From Selaginella moellendorffii (lineage: Eukaryota; Streptophyta; Lycopodiopsida; Selaginellales; Selaginellaceae), in NCBI RefSeq assembly GCF_000143415.4, contig NW_003314410.1:171826-235825 (forward strand): a stretch of 64,000 nt of DNA. Reading direction: 5' to 3'. Made by a program: the position numbers and the translations under genes. This document shows positions 1 to 11,290 of this stretch, piece after piece. Position 1 is the stretch's first letter. Every line of letters starts with the position of its first letter. The notes under the pieces are model-generated. The model was not told the DNA's origin, searched no databases, and saw nothing but the letters and a program-made list of their open reading frames with translations.

Positions 1-1799
1 CACTTCTTGAGATATCCTTTCATTCCTAATAAAGACTTTACTTTGAGGGTGTTCACCCCTAGTACATCTTTTAGCATCTTCTGTTGTGGGCTCCGTCTAT
101 GGCCTAACTTTGTGACCCTCCTATATGTCTTTTATATAGACTACTTTCTTTGGACTCACTATGCTATCCCATTGACATAGCTCATTTCCCTTATGTGTTC
201 TTCCCACTTGGTCACCTTAACCAAACTATACCATCATTAATAGTTCAAATCAACACTTTAAACTTGGAACTTTATTTTTTAACTTCACAAAGACCTTGTC
301 TTTGTTTTTAGCCATAAAATCACCTAGTGATCTAACCTTGGTACGTTAACATTTTGCTAATAAGTACTAGGTTTTCCAGACCTTTAACTTATTGGCCATG
401 ACCCCGGGGGTATCCCACACACTTGGCAGTGCACCCAAGCCAACCCTTCCGGCCAATGGTCCATAGCAACTAAGACTACATGTCCCCATCTCATTCACCA
501 CGTCCTTGGTGCCACTCACACCAAAGTGTTCAAGTTAGATATGCCAAGCCACACTAAGCAATCTAACCGTGTATCACGACTTTGGGGCATCCCCCTGCTT
601 AGCAATGTGCCCAAACCAGTCTCTTTACTAAGAGTCCATGACCACTGAAAATGAGTATCCTCATTTTCCAAACCATCACCACGCTCTAGTGAGTTGGGAC
701 TCGAACGCAAGCACTAGAGGGTCAGGACTTGAACCCAACCTCCATATATGCATCTACAGACGGCTTTACCCAAGATTTCTGGCATGACTCCCCACGCTGG
801 TGCACCAACTTATACTTAAAGCACGCTATAAATCATATCTTAGGAACTTAGTTCCTCTGCACTGCCAAGTCTTTTCACTTGATAAGTCTGTGATCATGCA
901 TGGACTCCTCCATGCTTGGCCCCATGGGCCATGCCTATTGAAGTTAGCACCTTCAACTACGGGGTTTGTTCCTCTGACTTGTCAATCTCGCTTCGCAAGT
1001 CATCCAACCAACGTAACATGGTTTCATGCATAAGCGTGAAAGTCCTTGACCATTGACTTTCATTCAAAACCATCCCTTTGAACACTCGGGGACTACTTCC
1101 CTAACATCGATAGCATTGCCTCATGACAAGCTTCAAAACCATGCTTCTGTTAGGCCACTATAATTTTGCACGTTTTATGAACCATTTACCCTTGGCTTTT
1201 TAAGTACTAAACTACTTAGAATTGTCTTTAGGAACCTTGAAGGAACTCTTTCCCTTAGCTTGCTAAGGCCTCTTCTTTCGCAAGATTTTTAATTGCTATA
1301 TGGTCTAACACAGACAATTCCATGCTTTAGATTCTCCATAGCATCACGGTTACTAGTGACAACATGTTTGAGCGCCCACTTGATTCTCCACTCCCAACTA
1401 GCATAACCACCTTTGGTTATGCTCTTCGACCCTTATGGTTTGGTTCTATCCCCTTATTACCATGCTTTAGCAAGTATTCTTATGGATGAACCTATTGTAA
1501 GCCACAAATTTTTCCTCTCCAATTTGCCAGTTTACCTCGTCTATCCGGCCAACTCTGCCTTGGCTTGTGTTAAGTTCCCTCGCCAAGGTCCTCGCCTATG
1601 GTACTAGCTCCTACTTGGTCCTACTTGGTTTCAGCTACTCATTGCACGAGCAACAGAGTGTTAGCCATCCATCTACGGATTCCCAAATCTCTCCCAATCC
1701 CCCTCCCCGGGTTAGACTGGACTTAAGGTTTGGCTACACTCCCCGCAGGCACAAACAGCCAAGCACACCAAGCCTCCAAATTCCTAACACCCCTTGGTA

Positions 1800-2640
1800 C
1801 CACAAGACTTGATCATGGGACCCTCTAAATCCCAAGCCTTGGGTGCAGCACTTGCTTCGGGACGTCGGGGTGAAACACCGTGGCTTAACGGCCCGGTATG
1901 GGTACCTCTACCCCCCCACTTCCATCCTGAAGGGAAGGCCCAAGCCCCTAGGAAGGGCGAGGACCAATAAGCCACAAGGTACTCAAGTGGGGCACCACTT
2001 CACATGAGCCGGGAGTACCACAGTCGGTTTCCCTTTCGAGAGTGGGAGCTGCTCTTGAGCACTTCCCTGGGTGGCCCCTCTAGCACCACCCAAGCCCATG
2101 CTCACTCCCACCCAATGCCCCTTGGCCCTAGTCTCAACCTCAAGTCAGTTTGGAAGCACCACTGGAGAGTTCCTTCAAGACTGGTTCCTAGACCTCACTA
2201 TCCCTACTATACTTTTGGAACCCCCCTGCAGCCCCCCCCCCCCCCCCCCGCCCCCTGGGATACGCACGCTTTGGGCTTTCACCCCTTGACCTGTATTAGT
2301 ATTTGGACTTAGTCTTAGAATCGATTTCGGACTCGATCTCGGACCCGATCTCGGACTCGACTTTGGACTCGACCTCGGACTCAGTCTCGGACCCGATTTG
2401 GATCTCGGACTCTGTCTCGAACTTGGTCTCAAACTCGGTCTCCGATTCGGCCTCGGCTCGATCCCGAACTCTATCTCGAACTCGGTCTCTGAGTCGGTCT
2501 TGGACTCGATCTTCAACTCGGTCCTATCTGATGAATTCTTTGTCATTTCGTTCATGCTTTCGGGGATCCTTTAGCTTACGACATCTCGGGGAGTCGGTTC
2601 CTTACACCTATTTGATAGCCTAGGGAGTAGTTTCTCAATC
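1800..2640. repeat. Diverged LTR-related block with C-run and (TCGGAC)-like satellite
   Basis: This stretch follows the same order as the LTR at 4306-6248: a segment resembling CTTGAGCACTTCCCTGGG, then CCCTACTATACTTTTGGAAC, then a poly-C run near 2231-2250, a CTTTGGGCTTTCACCCC segment, and a degenerate hexamer array of TCGGAC/TCGATC type (about 2310-2530). It is clearly related but much diverged. It is either the opposite, older LTR of the element or a fragment of a related family. Exact ends were not found. Confidence 0.55.
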
Positions 2641-4290
2641 TAGGTATGCTCACTTTATAATCCCATACACCGGGATTAACGTTGCTACTTATGGGTTTTT
2701 ATATGCCTATCACTAGCCTTGCCAAAATTCCATTTTTGGTTTTGTTCAATTCAGGTAAATAGTCTTCTCTCATCTCTGCAACCTTGGAAGTTTGGATAAC
2801 ACCTCCTATCCATCATTCGCTAGGGACTTAATCCCTTGGGCCTTATCTATTACCCTTGCAACACCAAGCACCACCTCTTGGTATTCTAGAGTGTTTAGGT
2901 GTTCCAATAATAGCTTTTCTGACAATAAGCATTCCTTTTTTTGACATTGGCTTACTATATTGCAACATAAGCAATTTATCCCCCATAAGGGTATATTTAA
3001 TTTCTTTATGCCAGAAGTCTTGGGTAGTTACCTTTTACCAGTTAAACTGTTTATTTTGCACCTTTTGCTTAGTTGCCTCATAATTGTCAAGTCTTACAAC
3101 TCATTACTAATGCTTCCACACCTCTATCATTATCTGGGTCATCACACTCTAATTGCATGCCTTCCAGCTTAGGTTATGCCATTCCTATTTCCATTAGGAT
3201 TCCTTTGGGAAAGGGTTCTTGTGAACCCGCTAACTCACCTTAAAGTATCACGCCTTGGCATATTCGGTGTCTCCACAAGCCTACTTTTATGACACTTCTT
3301 ACTTGTGTCTAGGTCCTTGCTAAGACCAATACTGTTCTTTTTCATGCCAACCATTCGTTAGCATTGCACCATAAAGTTTACACACAACTTGTGTCAAAGT
3401 TGTTTTCTTCTGGGAACACTTTCCCCACAACTTAGAATAGCATATTCTGGTATCAATGAGATACTCACTGTTCTCATACTTGGATCTTATGATCCTCCCC
3501 AATCCTCGTAGGGCACAACACACCTTAGTCCAAATACTTTTTACCAATCCTTTAGGACCATTCTTTGACTCTACTTGAGTCATCTAGCACTTTTGGACTT
3601 CGCTAATCCATAAACCTATAAGGTCCTACTTGTGAGGTACCAGCTCATTAGAATATAACTTCTTGCATTCATGTCTTACTCACAAGGGCCATTTTTGCAA
3701 GTGTTACTTCGACACTTGATTTTGTTCTCTAGGGGCAACCTTTACCCCTTATGACTATTTGTCCATGTGATAAGAATACCAACTCATCTTTAAGTACACC
3801 CCCAACTCCTTGGGTTGTTCCAGCATTTATTAAAGGTAGCCCCACTACCATTTCAAGGATTTGAGTCCTTTTCCGTATTTGACCTCCCACGGTCATTAAT
3901 TCTAGTCTTAAATTCATAAGCACCAACCTCAACTATATGAGGATAAGTTTGTGACTCTTTTATTGTTTTGGAATTTCTATTTTTCCCGTGATCCCAACTA
4001 TAGTTGTTTACCACAACTAGATTAACTAGTTTGCTGAGTCAAACACTCATCTAGATCACATCCTCAACTCTCTGAGGAAACTATTATATTATTCCCAAGA
4101 TCCCAAAGTCATTCCCTTACTAGCCCTTTTCTATCCACCACATTGCCTATAAGTTCACACACAAACTATAGTGGGGAGTCATGTCCTCCTAACATGTTGT
4201 TCCTCAAGGATAGGCTCAATCCTAGGACCTTCTGATGCCAATACAAGTGGTGATATACTTAGCCACCAATAAAAGTCGGACTAAGGAATA

Positions 4291-4302
4291 GCTTCGATAC
4301 CA
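4291..4302 (-). other. Primer binding site (initiator tRNA-Met type)
   Basis: On the minus strand the 12 bases read TGGTATCGAAGC, three bases after the LTR end CGCTTACA. The complement of the plant initiator tRNA-Met 3' end is TGGTATCAGAGC, so 10 of 12 bases match. This fixes the element's orientation as leftward. Confidence 0.65.
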
Positions 4303-4305
4303 AAT

Positions 4306-6248
4306 TGTAAGCGACTAAATTTTCCATTCTACTTTAATCACTTAACCACACCATTGACTAATTAGAGGAGTCTCATTCACAACCTCCCTAAGTCCAATTT
4401 AGGACTTGGGGCTTGTTAGCCCCGAGAATGGCATCAATGCCACTCAACCTTTGCACCTAATCCAAGTGCTCCACATGTCTAATCCCACGACCAACACCCC
4501 AAGGTACCATTGACATATTAATCCGTTACGCTAAGGCCATGCCCCTTCACCTTGGTCACACTAATGGTTTAACACCACCTGTATCACAGTCCCGTCTCTC
4601 AAAGATTGGGCCATCCATCCATGAGTGATCATCCTATATCCACTCTTTAGCATCCTTAAGATGCCCACAGACATGGGGAATCCAATATCCCTCTTTGGTC
4701 CTCTCCAAGTCCTTTCCTATCTATGGCCGTGTTTGCCAATACTGCCATTGGATCAAGGCCCACAAGCCTGACCACTAAGTCTCATAATCCTCTGAGACTT
4801 CCTCACCACACGATTGTATCTTTGGTCACTAGACCAAAGGATTGCACCTCTTCCTTTCCACAGTCTGGTCCTTTGGGACAACATTTCGGAACACCGTGGC
4901 CCTACATGAGCCTTGTGGGTATTCTCCCCGCCTTCCGCCTTTGGGTGCTTTAGCCATGGGCTTAGAGTGAGGTTTTGTTGAGCCACACTAGGTATCCAAG
5001 TAGGTAGTGCCACCCATGCTTGGACTGGGAACATCGATTATTCAATCTCCCGGAGGAACTAGAGCTGACTCTTGAACACTTCATTAAGCTACCCCATTTG
5101 TCAGTCTGTATTCACTGTAGTTTTGGACTTCCCAGTGGTCAACTCATCACCCAACAATTGGGTATAGCCTTCCTGGGCCAAATTGGCCTTTCTTGGCTAA
5201 ACTGGCTCCACTAGACTCCACCCCCACACTCTCCCTACTATACTTTTGGAACCCTATGTAGCCCCCCCCCCGGGGGATGATTGCTTTGGGATTTCACCCA
5301 ACTGCTTGTATTAGTATTCAGACTTGGACTCGAACTCGAACTCGGACTCAGTCTCAATCTCGGTCTTGGACTTGGACTTGGACTTGGACTTGGACTCGGT
5401 CTCGGTCTCGGTCCCGGTTCCACCTCGGACTCCATTTCATACTCCATCTCGGGTCCATCTCGGACTCCATCTCGAACTCCATCTCGGGTCCATCTCAGAC
5501 TCCATCTCGGGTCCATCTTAGACTCCATCTCGGGTCCATCTCGGGCTCCATCTCAGGTCCATCTCAGGCTCCGTCTCGGACTCCATCTTGGGTCCATCTT
5601 GAACTCCATCTCGGGTCTATCTTGGACTCCATCTTAGACTCCATCTTAGACTCCATCTCAAACTCCATCTCGGGTCCATCTCAGACTCCATCTCATGTCC
5701 ATCTCAGAGTCCATCTCGGGTCTATCTCGGAGTCCATCTCGGACTCCATCTCAAGTCCTCTTATGTCCCTTTTCTAGAGACTCACTTATTGCTTGCTTTG
5801 TGCTCGTTCTTCGAGCACTTCGTTGGGAGTTCCACTCCCGCTCTCGACCTTTCAAGTCAGAGCTTTTAGTCCAAATGTGTTACGCTTCTCGAACTCCATC
5901 TCGGACTTCATCTCGGGTCCATCTCGGACTCTATCTCGGGTCCATCTCAGACTCCATCTCGGGTCCATCTCAAACTCCATCTCGGGTCCATCTCAGACTC
6001 CATCTCGGATTCCATCTCGGGTCCATCTCAGACTCCATCTTGGACTTCATCTTGGGTCCTCTTGTGTCCCTTTTCTAGAGACTCACTTATTGCTTGCTTT
6101 GTGTTCGTTCCTCGAACACTTCGTTGGGAGTTTCACTCTTGCTCTCGACCTTTCAAGTCAGAGCTTTTAGTCCAAGCATGTTACACTCATTTGGCTTTCG
6201 CTTCGGCCACTACCACCCTTTCGGCTCCACTTTAGGGCCTGTCTCACA
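4306..6248 (-). mobile_element. 5' LTR of retrotransposon (1943 bp)
   Basis: On the plus strand it begins TGTAAGCG and ends GTCTCACA, the canonical TG...CA termini. The boundaries are supported by a second copy at 25497-27113 that starts TGTAAGCG and ends GTCTCATA, and which is absent from a homologous empty site at 33640. Because the primer binding site lies to its left, this is the 5' LTR of a leftward element. Its inner third is a polypyrimidine satellite. Confidence 0.8.
5320..6060. repeat. Polypyrimidine minisatellite inside the LTR
   Basis: The stretch begins as a hexamer array (TCGGAC, TTGGAC, TCGGTC variants, about 5323-5430). It then changes to interspersed units of GACTCCATCTCGG and GTCCATCTCGG to about 5760, and again at 5890-6055. 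The interruption at about 5761-5890 carries a segment that recurs at 6058-6180, so part of the LTR is itself tandemly duplicated. Open frames across it encode low-complexity peptides only because the repeat lacks stops. Confidence 0.85.
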
Positions 6249-7274
6249 TTAGCCTTTCCGGAAGCCTAATATTATTTAAACTCAAGGACATTTAACCCTA
6301 AATATTTTAATACTATTAACCAATTAAAAAAAAGGATGCACTTTTATTCATAGACCTTTTCTTTTTATATTTGAACCTGATCAATTATCTTTCAAGTTGT
6401 TCTTATTAATTGCTTACATACCTTTGTTATTAAGTGGAATGCAATCTCCAAGATTTAACATCTATACTACTATAGCCTTAAAAGAAAGCAATGGTGAAAG
6501 TGATAGTACTTGATAAACTAAAAGTGGAGTGACTCATAGTTATACTTTAACATTCCTTTATAGCTTAGCATGGTAAAGCACATGATTCTATTATCACTCT
6601 AAACCTTAAGAATTCTACTTTTATCCATGCCCAATATAGAAGCATTTGTCTGGCATTAGATGCAATCTAATGGTAGTGAAGCCCATCCATTACCTCCACG
6701 ACTATCCTTTCAAGCTGGGTGAACGTGTTATAGCCTCTTGGTCTTCTAACAAAATTGCAACCTCTCTATAGAACACCATAACAACCTCTCCATAGCATTA
6801 TATTCTCACCTCTTGTTCTTGTTGGGCATGGCAAAAGAACCAAATTGCACATTATCACTCTTGAATGGCTTGAAATTCTGCCCATGACATCGGCCATTGC
6901 TATGGGCATGAAGCCCCATCCCTGGCATACAGTTCGTGAAATATCCAATGCTTGTGTTTTTCTCATACTACTATTCTATATGTACCAATAAGACACCGAC
7001 ACGTGTCCTCTAAATGTCTTTTCTACCCTTTTTTTCTAGTGCACGCCATATTGTCTTGAAGTAACAAAAGTGACAAACCACCAGAGATCTGCAAAAGCCT
7101 ATCGAACGCATCCGCCCACCAAACCTTTTGTTCTGTGAGTTGATGAAAAGAAGTTACGACCTTCTCCCTGCCATAGCATTAAAAGTTACACATGCATGCG
7201 AACTTTTAGACCAGACAAGTCCTCTTGTGTGTTTCTAGGCTACTCTCTTCAAATCATGCGCTAGAAGAACAATC
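6249..7274. other. Intergenic; 5' flank of BAHD gene
   Basis: AT-rich sequence without an open frame of interest. The last few hundred bases, which become less AT-rich after about 7080, presumably hold the promoter and 5' leader of the BAHD gene. I could not identify a convincing regulatory element. Confidence 0.4.
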
Positions 7275-8709
7275 ATGTCCAATGTGGTTCATATAGCCTC
7301 CGTCTGCACGATCGTCCCAGCGATTCCAACGCGCCAGCCTTGTACTCTCTGGCTTTGCAACTCTCAGATCCAGCTCCTGTCCGAGAACTATCTCAAGCAA
7401 GTCTACTATTTCCCAGAAGCAGTGGATTCGTCACCAGGCTCCTTCGATCGATTGGTGACGAGCTTAAAAGTATCCTTGTCTCAGGTTCTCGTTCCATACT
7501 ACCCAATAGCGGGGAGGCCCCGGATCGCCGGTCTCGACCGCCCGGTTCTCGAGTGCAACAACCAAGGCGTCGAATTTGTGGTGGCATTTGCCAATGCGAG
7601 CTTCCACGACTGGGGCGATTCCATGAAGCACTGCTCAATCGAGCATGAGCTCAACCAGGCACAGACCGAGATCACGGATCACGAGAACTTCCCACAGCTC
7701 AAAGTCCAGGCAAGTCCGGAGACTTTACGTTGACCTGTTCTGACCGTGTTTGCAGGTCACCAAGTTCCGGTGTGGCGGGATCGCCCTCGGCCTCGTCACC
7801 ACCCACATTGTCACCGACGGCTCGTCCATCTTTGCGTTCTTCAAGGCCTGGTCGGATATCCATCAGGGATTGCCACCGCCGAATCCACCGCCATCATTCG
7901 ACTCCAGCATCCTCAGGGCCCGAGATCCCCCCAGCATCAAGATGCCCATCCGGGACTACGTCGCGGTGGCACCGTCCCTGGCCCAGGATCACACTGGAAA
8001 GTCCGGGGAGGATATCTCTCCCAAATACCACGTCCGGGAATTCCACATGAGCGAGCTCCAGCTCTCGCATCTCAGGCACGAGATCGCATCCGGCCCGTTC
8101 TCCTACGGCAGCTTCCCGACATCCTTCGAGGCCGCCGCGGCGCTCGTCTGGAAATCCATCACCGAGGCGCGGGATCTCGTCGACACCGCCATCGCCACAT
8201 TCGTCTACTCGGGCTCCGCCAAGGCCGGCAAGAACCGGCGGCATCCCCCAATCCCGGACGAGTACTGCGGCACCTCCGCCATGACCCTCGTCCTCCCGTG
8301 TCCGGCGCGCGACCTCAAGAATAAGCACATCTCCTTGGCCGCTCGCCTCGTCCACGACGACATCCGGGCCATCACCCACGAGCGATTCCAATCCACCATT
8401 GACTGGATGGAGCTGGAAGGAATCGGCGGCCCCGGGCGCAAGGAGATCGCGGTCAACATGAGGGCCGAGATGGCGGTCTACTCCGTTGACCTGGTCACCT
8501 TCCCCGTCTACGACGTTGACTTTGGGTGGGGGCGGCCCGCCCACTTCTCGCTGGTGCTGGAGCCGTGGTATGGCAACGGGGTGGTGGTGTTTCTTCCCAC
8601 TGCCCAGGGAGGGACGCGAGAGCGCCGCATTGTGGTCATGCTCCTCGAGGATGAAATGAAGAGGTTGCTGCGAAGTGAGCTCCTCGCCAAGTTCGCCACC
8701 TTGGAATGA
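7275..8709 (+). CDS. BAHD-family acyltransferase
   Basis: Two exons, 7275-7709 and 7756-8709, joined in phase 0 give 462 residues, the usual length for acyl-CoA-dependent BAHD transferases. These are cytosolic enzymes that acylate alcohols or amines in plant secondary metabolism. The N-terminal VPYYPIAGR segment is typical. The catalytic HxxxDG motif is HIVTDG (His about 162, Asp about 166) and the structural DFGWG motif is at about 400-404. The 46-bp intron is a GC-AG intron (CAG|GCAAGT...TTTGCAG), as in the paralogue at 11672. The start is the first ATG in frame with the conserved TRQPC segment. All key motifs are present, so the gene looks functional. The acceptor (for example hydroxycinnamoyl or anthocyanin class) cannot be told from sequence alone. 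Confidence 0.9.
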
Positions 8710-8710
8710 A

Positions 8711-8957
8711 GGGTTCTCGGAGATTCGAGGCAAAGCAAGTAAATTCGTTTCAACGATCGTTTCATCGATCGGAGCAGAGTAGATACAAGAATCTCGGATT
8801 CTCGAGCAAAACAAGTAAATTCGTTTCATCGATCGGAGCAGAGTAGATACAAGAATCTCGGATTCTCGAGCAAAACAAGTAAATTCGTTTCAACGATCGT
8901 TTCATCGATCGGAGCAGAGTAGATACAAGAATCTCGGATTCTCGAGCAAAACAAGAA
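8711..8957. repeat. Tandem repeat, three units of about 62-75 bp
   Basis: Three consecutive units share AAACAAGTAAATTCGTTTCA, a CGATCG-rich core and AGCAGAGTAGATACAAGAAT. The middle unit is about 13 bp shorter because it lacks one ACGATCGTTTC segment. It begins right after the BAHD stop codon, so at least part of it is likely in the transcript's 3' UTR. Confidence 0.85.
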
Positions 8958-9028
8958 TGCGATCCGAGAGGGAGAGAAACTAGGGTCGATCCGTCCGTGA
9001 GAGAGGAAAGAAAGGACAGAGGCCATCG

Positions 9029-9613
9029 TCAAGGAGAGTGAGAGGACTCGGCGGCACGAGCGGTGCACATCCTGGAACACGGAACCCTCATGAAGGCTTG
9101 GCTCGTCCGGGATGGCACCTCCTTTCCCTTGCCAAGCTCCGGCAGCAGGAGCTTGGGCTTGGATCGATGAGCATCGTTGCCGGTGGGGGCGGGCTCTCCA
9201 GATCTTGGCACCTGGATCAAAGAATGAAGGAAAAGAATCACATTTTCGTTCCATACCTTTGCGATGCGAGGAAACATCTGTGCGAACCACGCCGCTGGCA
9301 GCCACGCCCACAGGATCTGGGCCGCCGTTTCTCGGATCGGGCCATAGACCAGCTCCGTGACCGGTCCCTGGATCGTCCCTGTGATCATCCTGTTGATCGG
9401 CCCCTCGATTATCCCTGTAATCATCCTGTTGATCGGCCCCTCGATCATCCCTGTGATCGTCCTGTCGACCGGGCCCTCGATCATCCTGGTGATCGGCCCC
9501 TCGATCATCCTGGTGACCGGTCCCTCGAAACTAAATTTGATCACCATCCCCGCCAGCATCGATACGAGCAGGGACTTCGCCAAGAACTTCGCCGCGTCCC
9601 AGCCCCAGCCCAT
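9029..9613 (-). CDS. Gly-Pro repeat protein, copy 1 (unrecognised family)
   Basis: The frame from the ATG at 9613 encodes 194 residues; an in-frame stop lies shortly upstream. The N-terminus is MGWGW followed by a hydrophobic or amphipathic stretch (about residues 9-27). Next come tandem units of 8 and 12 residues with consensus EGPINRMITGMI or EGPVTRMI (about 30-90), then a Trp-rich segment (AWLPAAWFAQMF). The last roughly 60 residues are not conserved in the other copies and may be intronic or spurious. Two related copies follow at about 10550-10835 and 11291-11515, each on the strand opposite to, and upstream of, a BAHD start. The DNA repeat is also open on the plus strand, so the coding strand is inferred from the MGWGW...FLAKSLLVS block shared with copy 3. 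No function is proposed. Confidence 0.45.
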   Translation of the reverse strand: MGWGWDAAKFLAKSLLVSMLAGMVIKFSFEGPVTRMIEGPITRMIEGPVDRTITGMIEGPINRMITGIIEGPINRMITGTIQGPVTELVYGPIRETAAQILWAWLPAAWFAQMFPRIAKVWNENVILFLHSLIQVPRSGEPAPTGNDAHRSKPKLLLPELGKGKEVPSRTSQAFMRVPCSRMCTARAAESSHSP

Positions 9614-9649
9614 CGCTCCGCCCTCGCGCTTCCTCCCCTCCAAGAAAGA

Positions 9650-10440
9650 AAACTAGGGCTCCTACCCAAGCAACCATGGCAAAGGGGAGGGATTCATGAT
9701 TGCGCTGTCCACCTGGAGTTCACGCTCCACGGTCCTTGTCAGAAGATCAAGAAGAATTTCTTGTATAGCCAAATATCTTTTTTACTGTGTGCTAAAGTTT
9801 CGATGAAAAACCTAAGGGATTGGTCATATTGGTCAACTACTGGCACATGAAGCGTGAAAGTGCTCGAGGACGAGGAGCTAGGAGGGTGCGCTGAGAGTTG
9901 GAGCTTTGTCTTGTGAAATCTTCTGAAGCTGGGACGTGTTGCGGCTGGGGTGGACTATCACGAGGACGTGTTGCGGTTGACTGAGAAAGCCATTTGAATC
10001 AATCGAGCAGCATCGCCCAAGCCCACTATCACCTCTGATTCGGGATTATGCCTCCAGCGCAAACCGGGCAGATTCGTACGTGAATTGTCCGAGCTTGATC
10101 TGGGGCTTCCATCTTGCGATGGCGTGCCTGGTTGTAGATTTCCACGTTGATGCCGGGTTCACTTCTTTGCAGTAGTTCGTCAAGTGCTCCCTTCGCTGGA
10201 TTGTAGTGCGATGTAGAACCATTGTTCCAGCTTTTCGTCAAGGATTTTCATACTCCTCACTCTAGAAGTGATGGACTTCATCTTGCCCTCGTCTTGTGAT
10301 TATCTTGGTTTTGGCCAGTTATGGCTTGATTGTAGTGATCTTGGGATCTTGTCTGTTGCAACTATGCACTTGGCATTTTGTGAATTGGCATAAGCAACAG
10401 CTTGACATATAGTTACATTTTTATAGGCCTATGGCAGCGA
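9650..10440. other. Intergenic, no gene seen
   Basis: No frame with recognisable homology. A short phrase, GGACGTGTTGCGG, occurs twice (about 9934 and 9964). Otherwise I see nothing to annotate. Confidence 0.4.
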
Positions 10441-10549
10441 GAGCTTGGGCTCGCATCAGTGAGCATCGCTGCCGGTGGGCAGAGAAAAGTTCTATATAAA
10501 GAGAAATATGATGTACATAATTGAAACCAGGCATAAGAATCGATCCAAA

Positions 10550-10835
10550 CTAACCGCGCTCCAGATCTTGGCACCGGTCGCCAAGCCTGAAGATGAATCA
10601 GAGAATTGGATCGAAGTAAAAAGGATCTCATTTTCGTTTCATACAGTGCGAACCATGCCTCTGGAAACCATGCCCAGATCGGGCCATAGACAGTCCCTGT
10701 GATCATCCTGTTGATCGGTTCCTCGATCATCCCTGTGAGCAGACCGTCGATACTAACTTTGATCACCAGCGCCGCTAGAGCACGGACTTGGCAAAGAACT
10801 CCGCCCGCTCCCTCCCTTCCAGGAAAGAAAACTAG
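10550..10835 (-). pseudogene. Gly-Pro repeat gene, copy 2 (broken)
   Basis: The minus strand keeps the upstream CCTAGTTTTCTTTC leader also found before copy 1, part of the AEFFAKSVL block and one EEPINRMITGTV unit, then AWFPEAWFALYE as in copy 1. The MGWGW start is deleted, a TAG follows the FFAKSVL segment, and the rest is in another frame. The repeat unit count is much lower than in copy 1. It looks like a dead copy. Confidence 0.55.
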
Positions 10836-11098
10836 GAACCATGACCATTTGTCAAAAAATCTAGAAGAATTTTGATCTTGAAAAGATCTCCTCAAGCCTA
10901 CCGTTGGATTTTTCTTCTACACTTTCTATCAAGTGCCTTCTCTATGGACAAAGAATGCTTCTCGGTCTAGGGCGTTCCTTAATCGCAGTCCAGCCCAATA
11001 AACGAAAAGTCTGGAAGTATTGTCAACTTTGGTCAACATAATCCTGAAGCACTGGCGAGGTCGTGCGCTCATTTCGAGTGCATTGGATCAAACAGACA

Positions 11099-11163
11099 TG
11101 GTAGCTTCCACAAGCTCGGTAAGATTAGTGTCCGTAGTCCAAATCCCACCTCCAACTTCTACT
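11099..11163 (+). pseudogene. N-terminal fragment of a BAHD gene
   Basis: The sequence from the ATG at 11099 (MVASTSSVRLVSVV...IP) and about 50 bp upstream match the start of the BAHD gene at 11672 (MVASISSVRSVSV...), including a shared TTTCGAGTGC/TTCGAGTGC leader. The match stops after about 20 codons. It is a remnant of an extra BAHD copy between the second and third Gly-Pro repeat genes. Confidence 0.6.
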
Positions 11164-11290
11164 CGGAGAGGAGGATCTGAGCAACAGTAGCTAATGCATG
11201 TAAGTCGAGCCATTCGTTTCTCTCGTTCGCAGGAACAGTGGAAGATAACACGTACTACCGCAAAGGATGCTTGCCATCAGCCTTTTCACG

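Larger units (their letters stand above)
1..4305 (-). mobile_element. Degenerate internal region of an LTR retrotransposon
   Basis: No reading frame here exceeds about 130 codons and none resembles gag, protease, reverse transcriptase or integrase, so the body is decayed or non-coding (LARD-like). It is assigned to a retrotransposon because it directly abuts an LTR whose neighbour at 4291-4302 reads on the minus strand as an initiator-tRNA-Met primer binding site. The element is therefore transcribed leftwards and this is its internal region. It continues beyond the left edge. The type of polymerase cannot be determined. Confidence 0.6.

Noticed and set aside
5277..5777. 166-codon plus-strand frame in the LTR, and minus-strand frames rich in Met-Glu-Ser-Arg-Asp
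   Set aside because: They are translations of the polypyrimidine satellite, which lacks stops in several frames. There is no homology and no conserved ends.
5320..6060. Possible CRISPR-like regular repeats
   Set aside because: Direct degenerate units without unique spacers, inside a eukaryotic LTR.
7894..8829. 311-codon minus-strand frame across the BAHD gene
   Set aside because: Shadow of a GC-rich coding exon; the plus strand carries all BAHD motifs.
9357..9656. Hydrophobic plus-strand frame (IIPVIILLIGPS-type) over the Gly-Pro repeat gene
   Set aside because: Possible but less likely than the minus strand, since the block shared with copy 3 starts with ATG and a clean leader only on the minus strand. 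Kept as a caveat in the finding.
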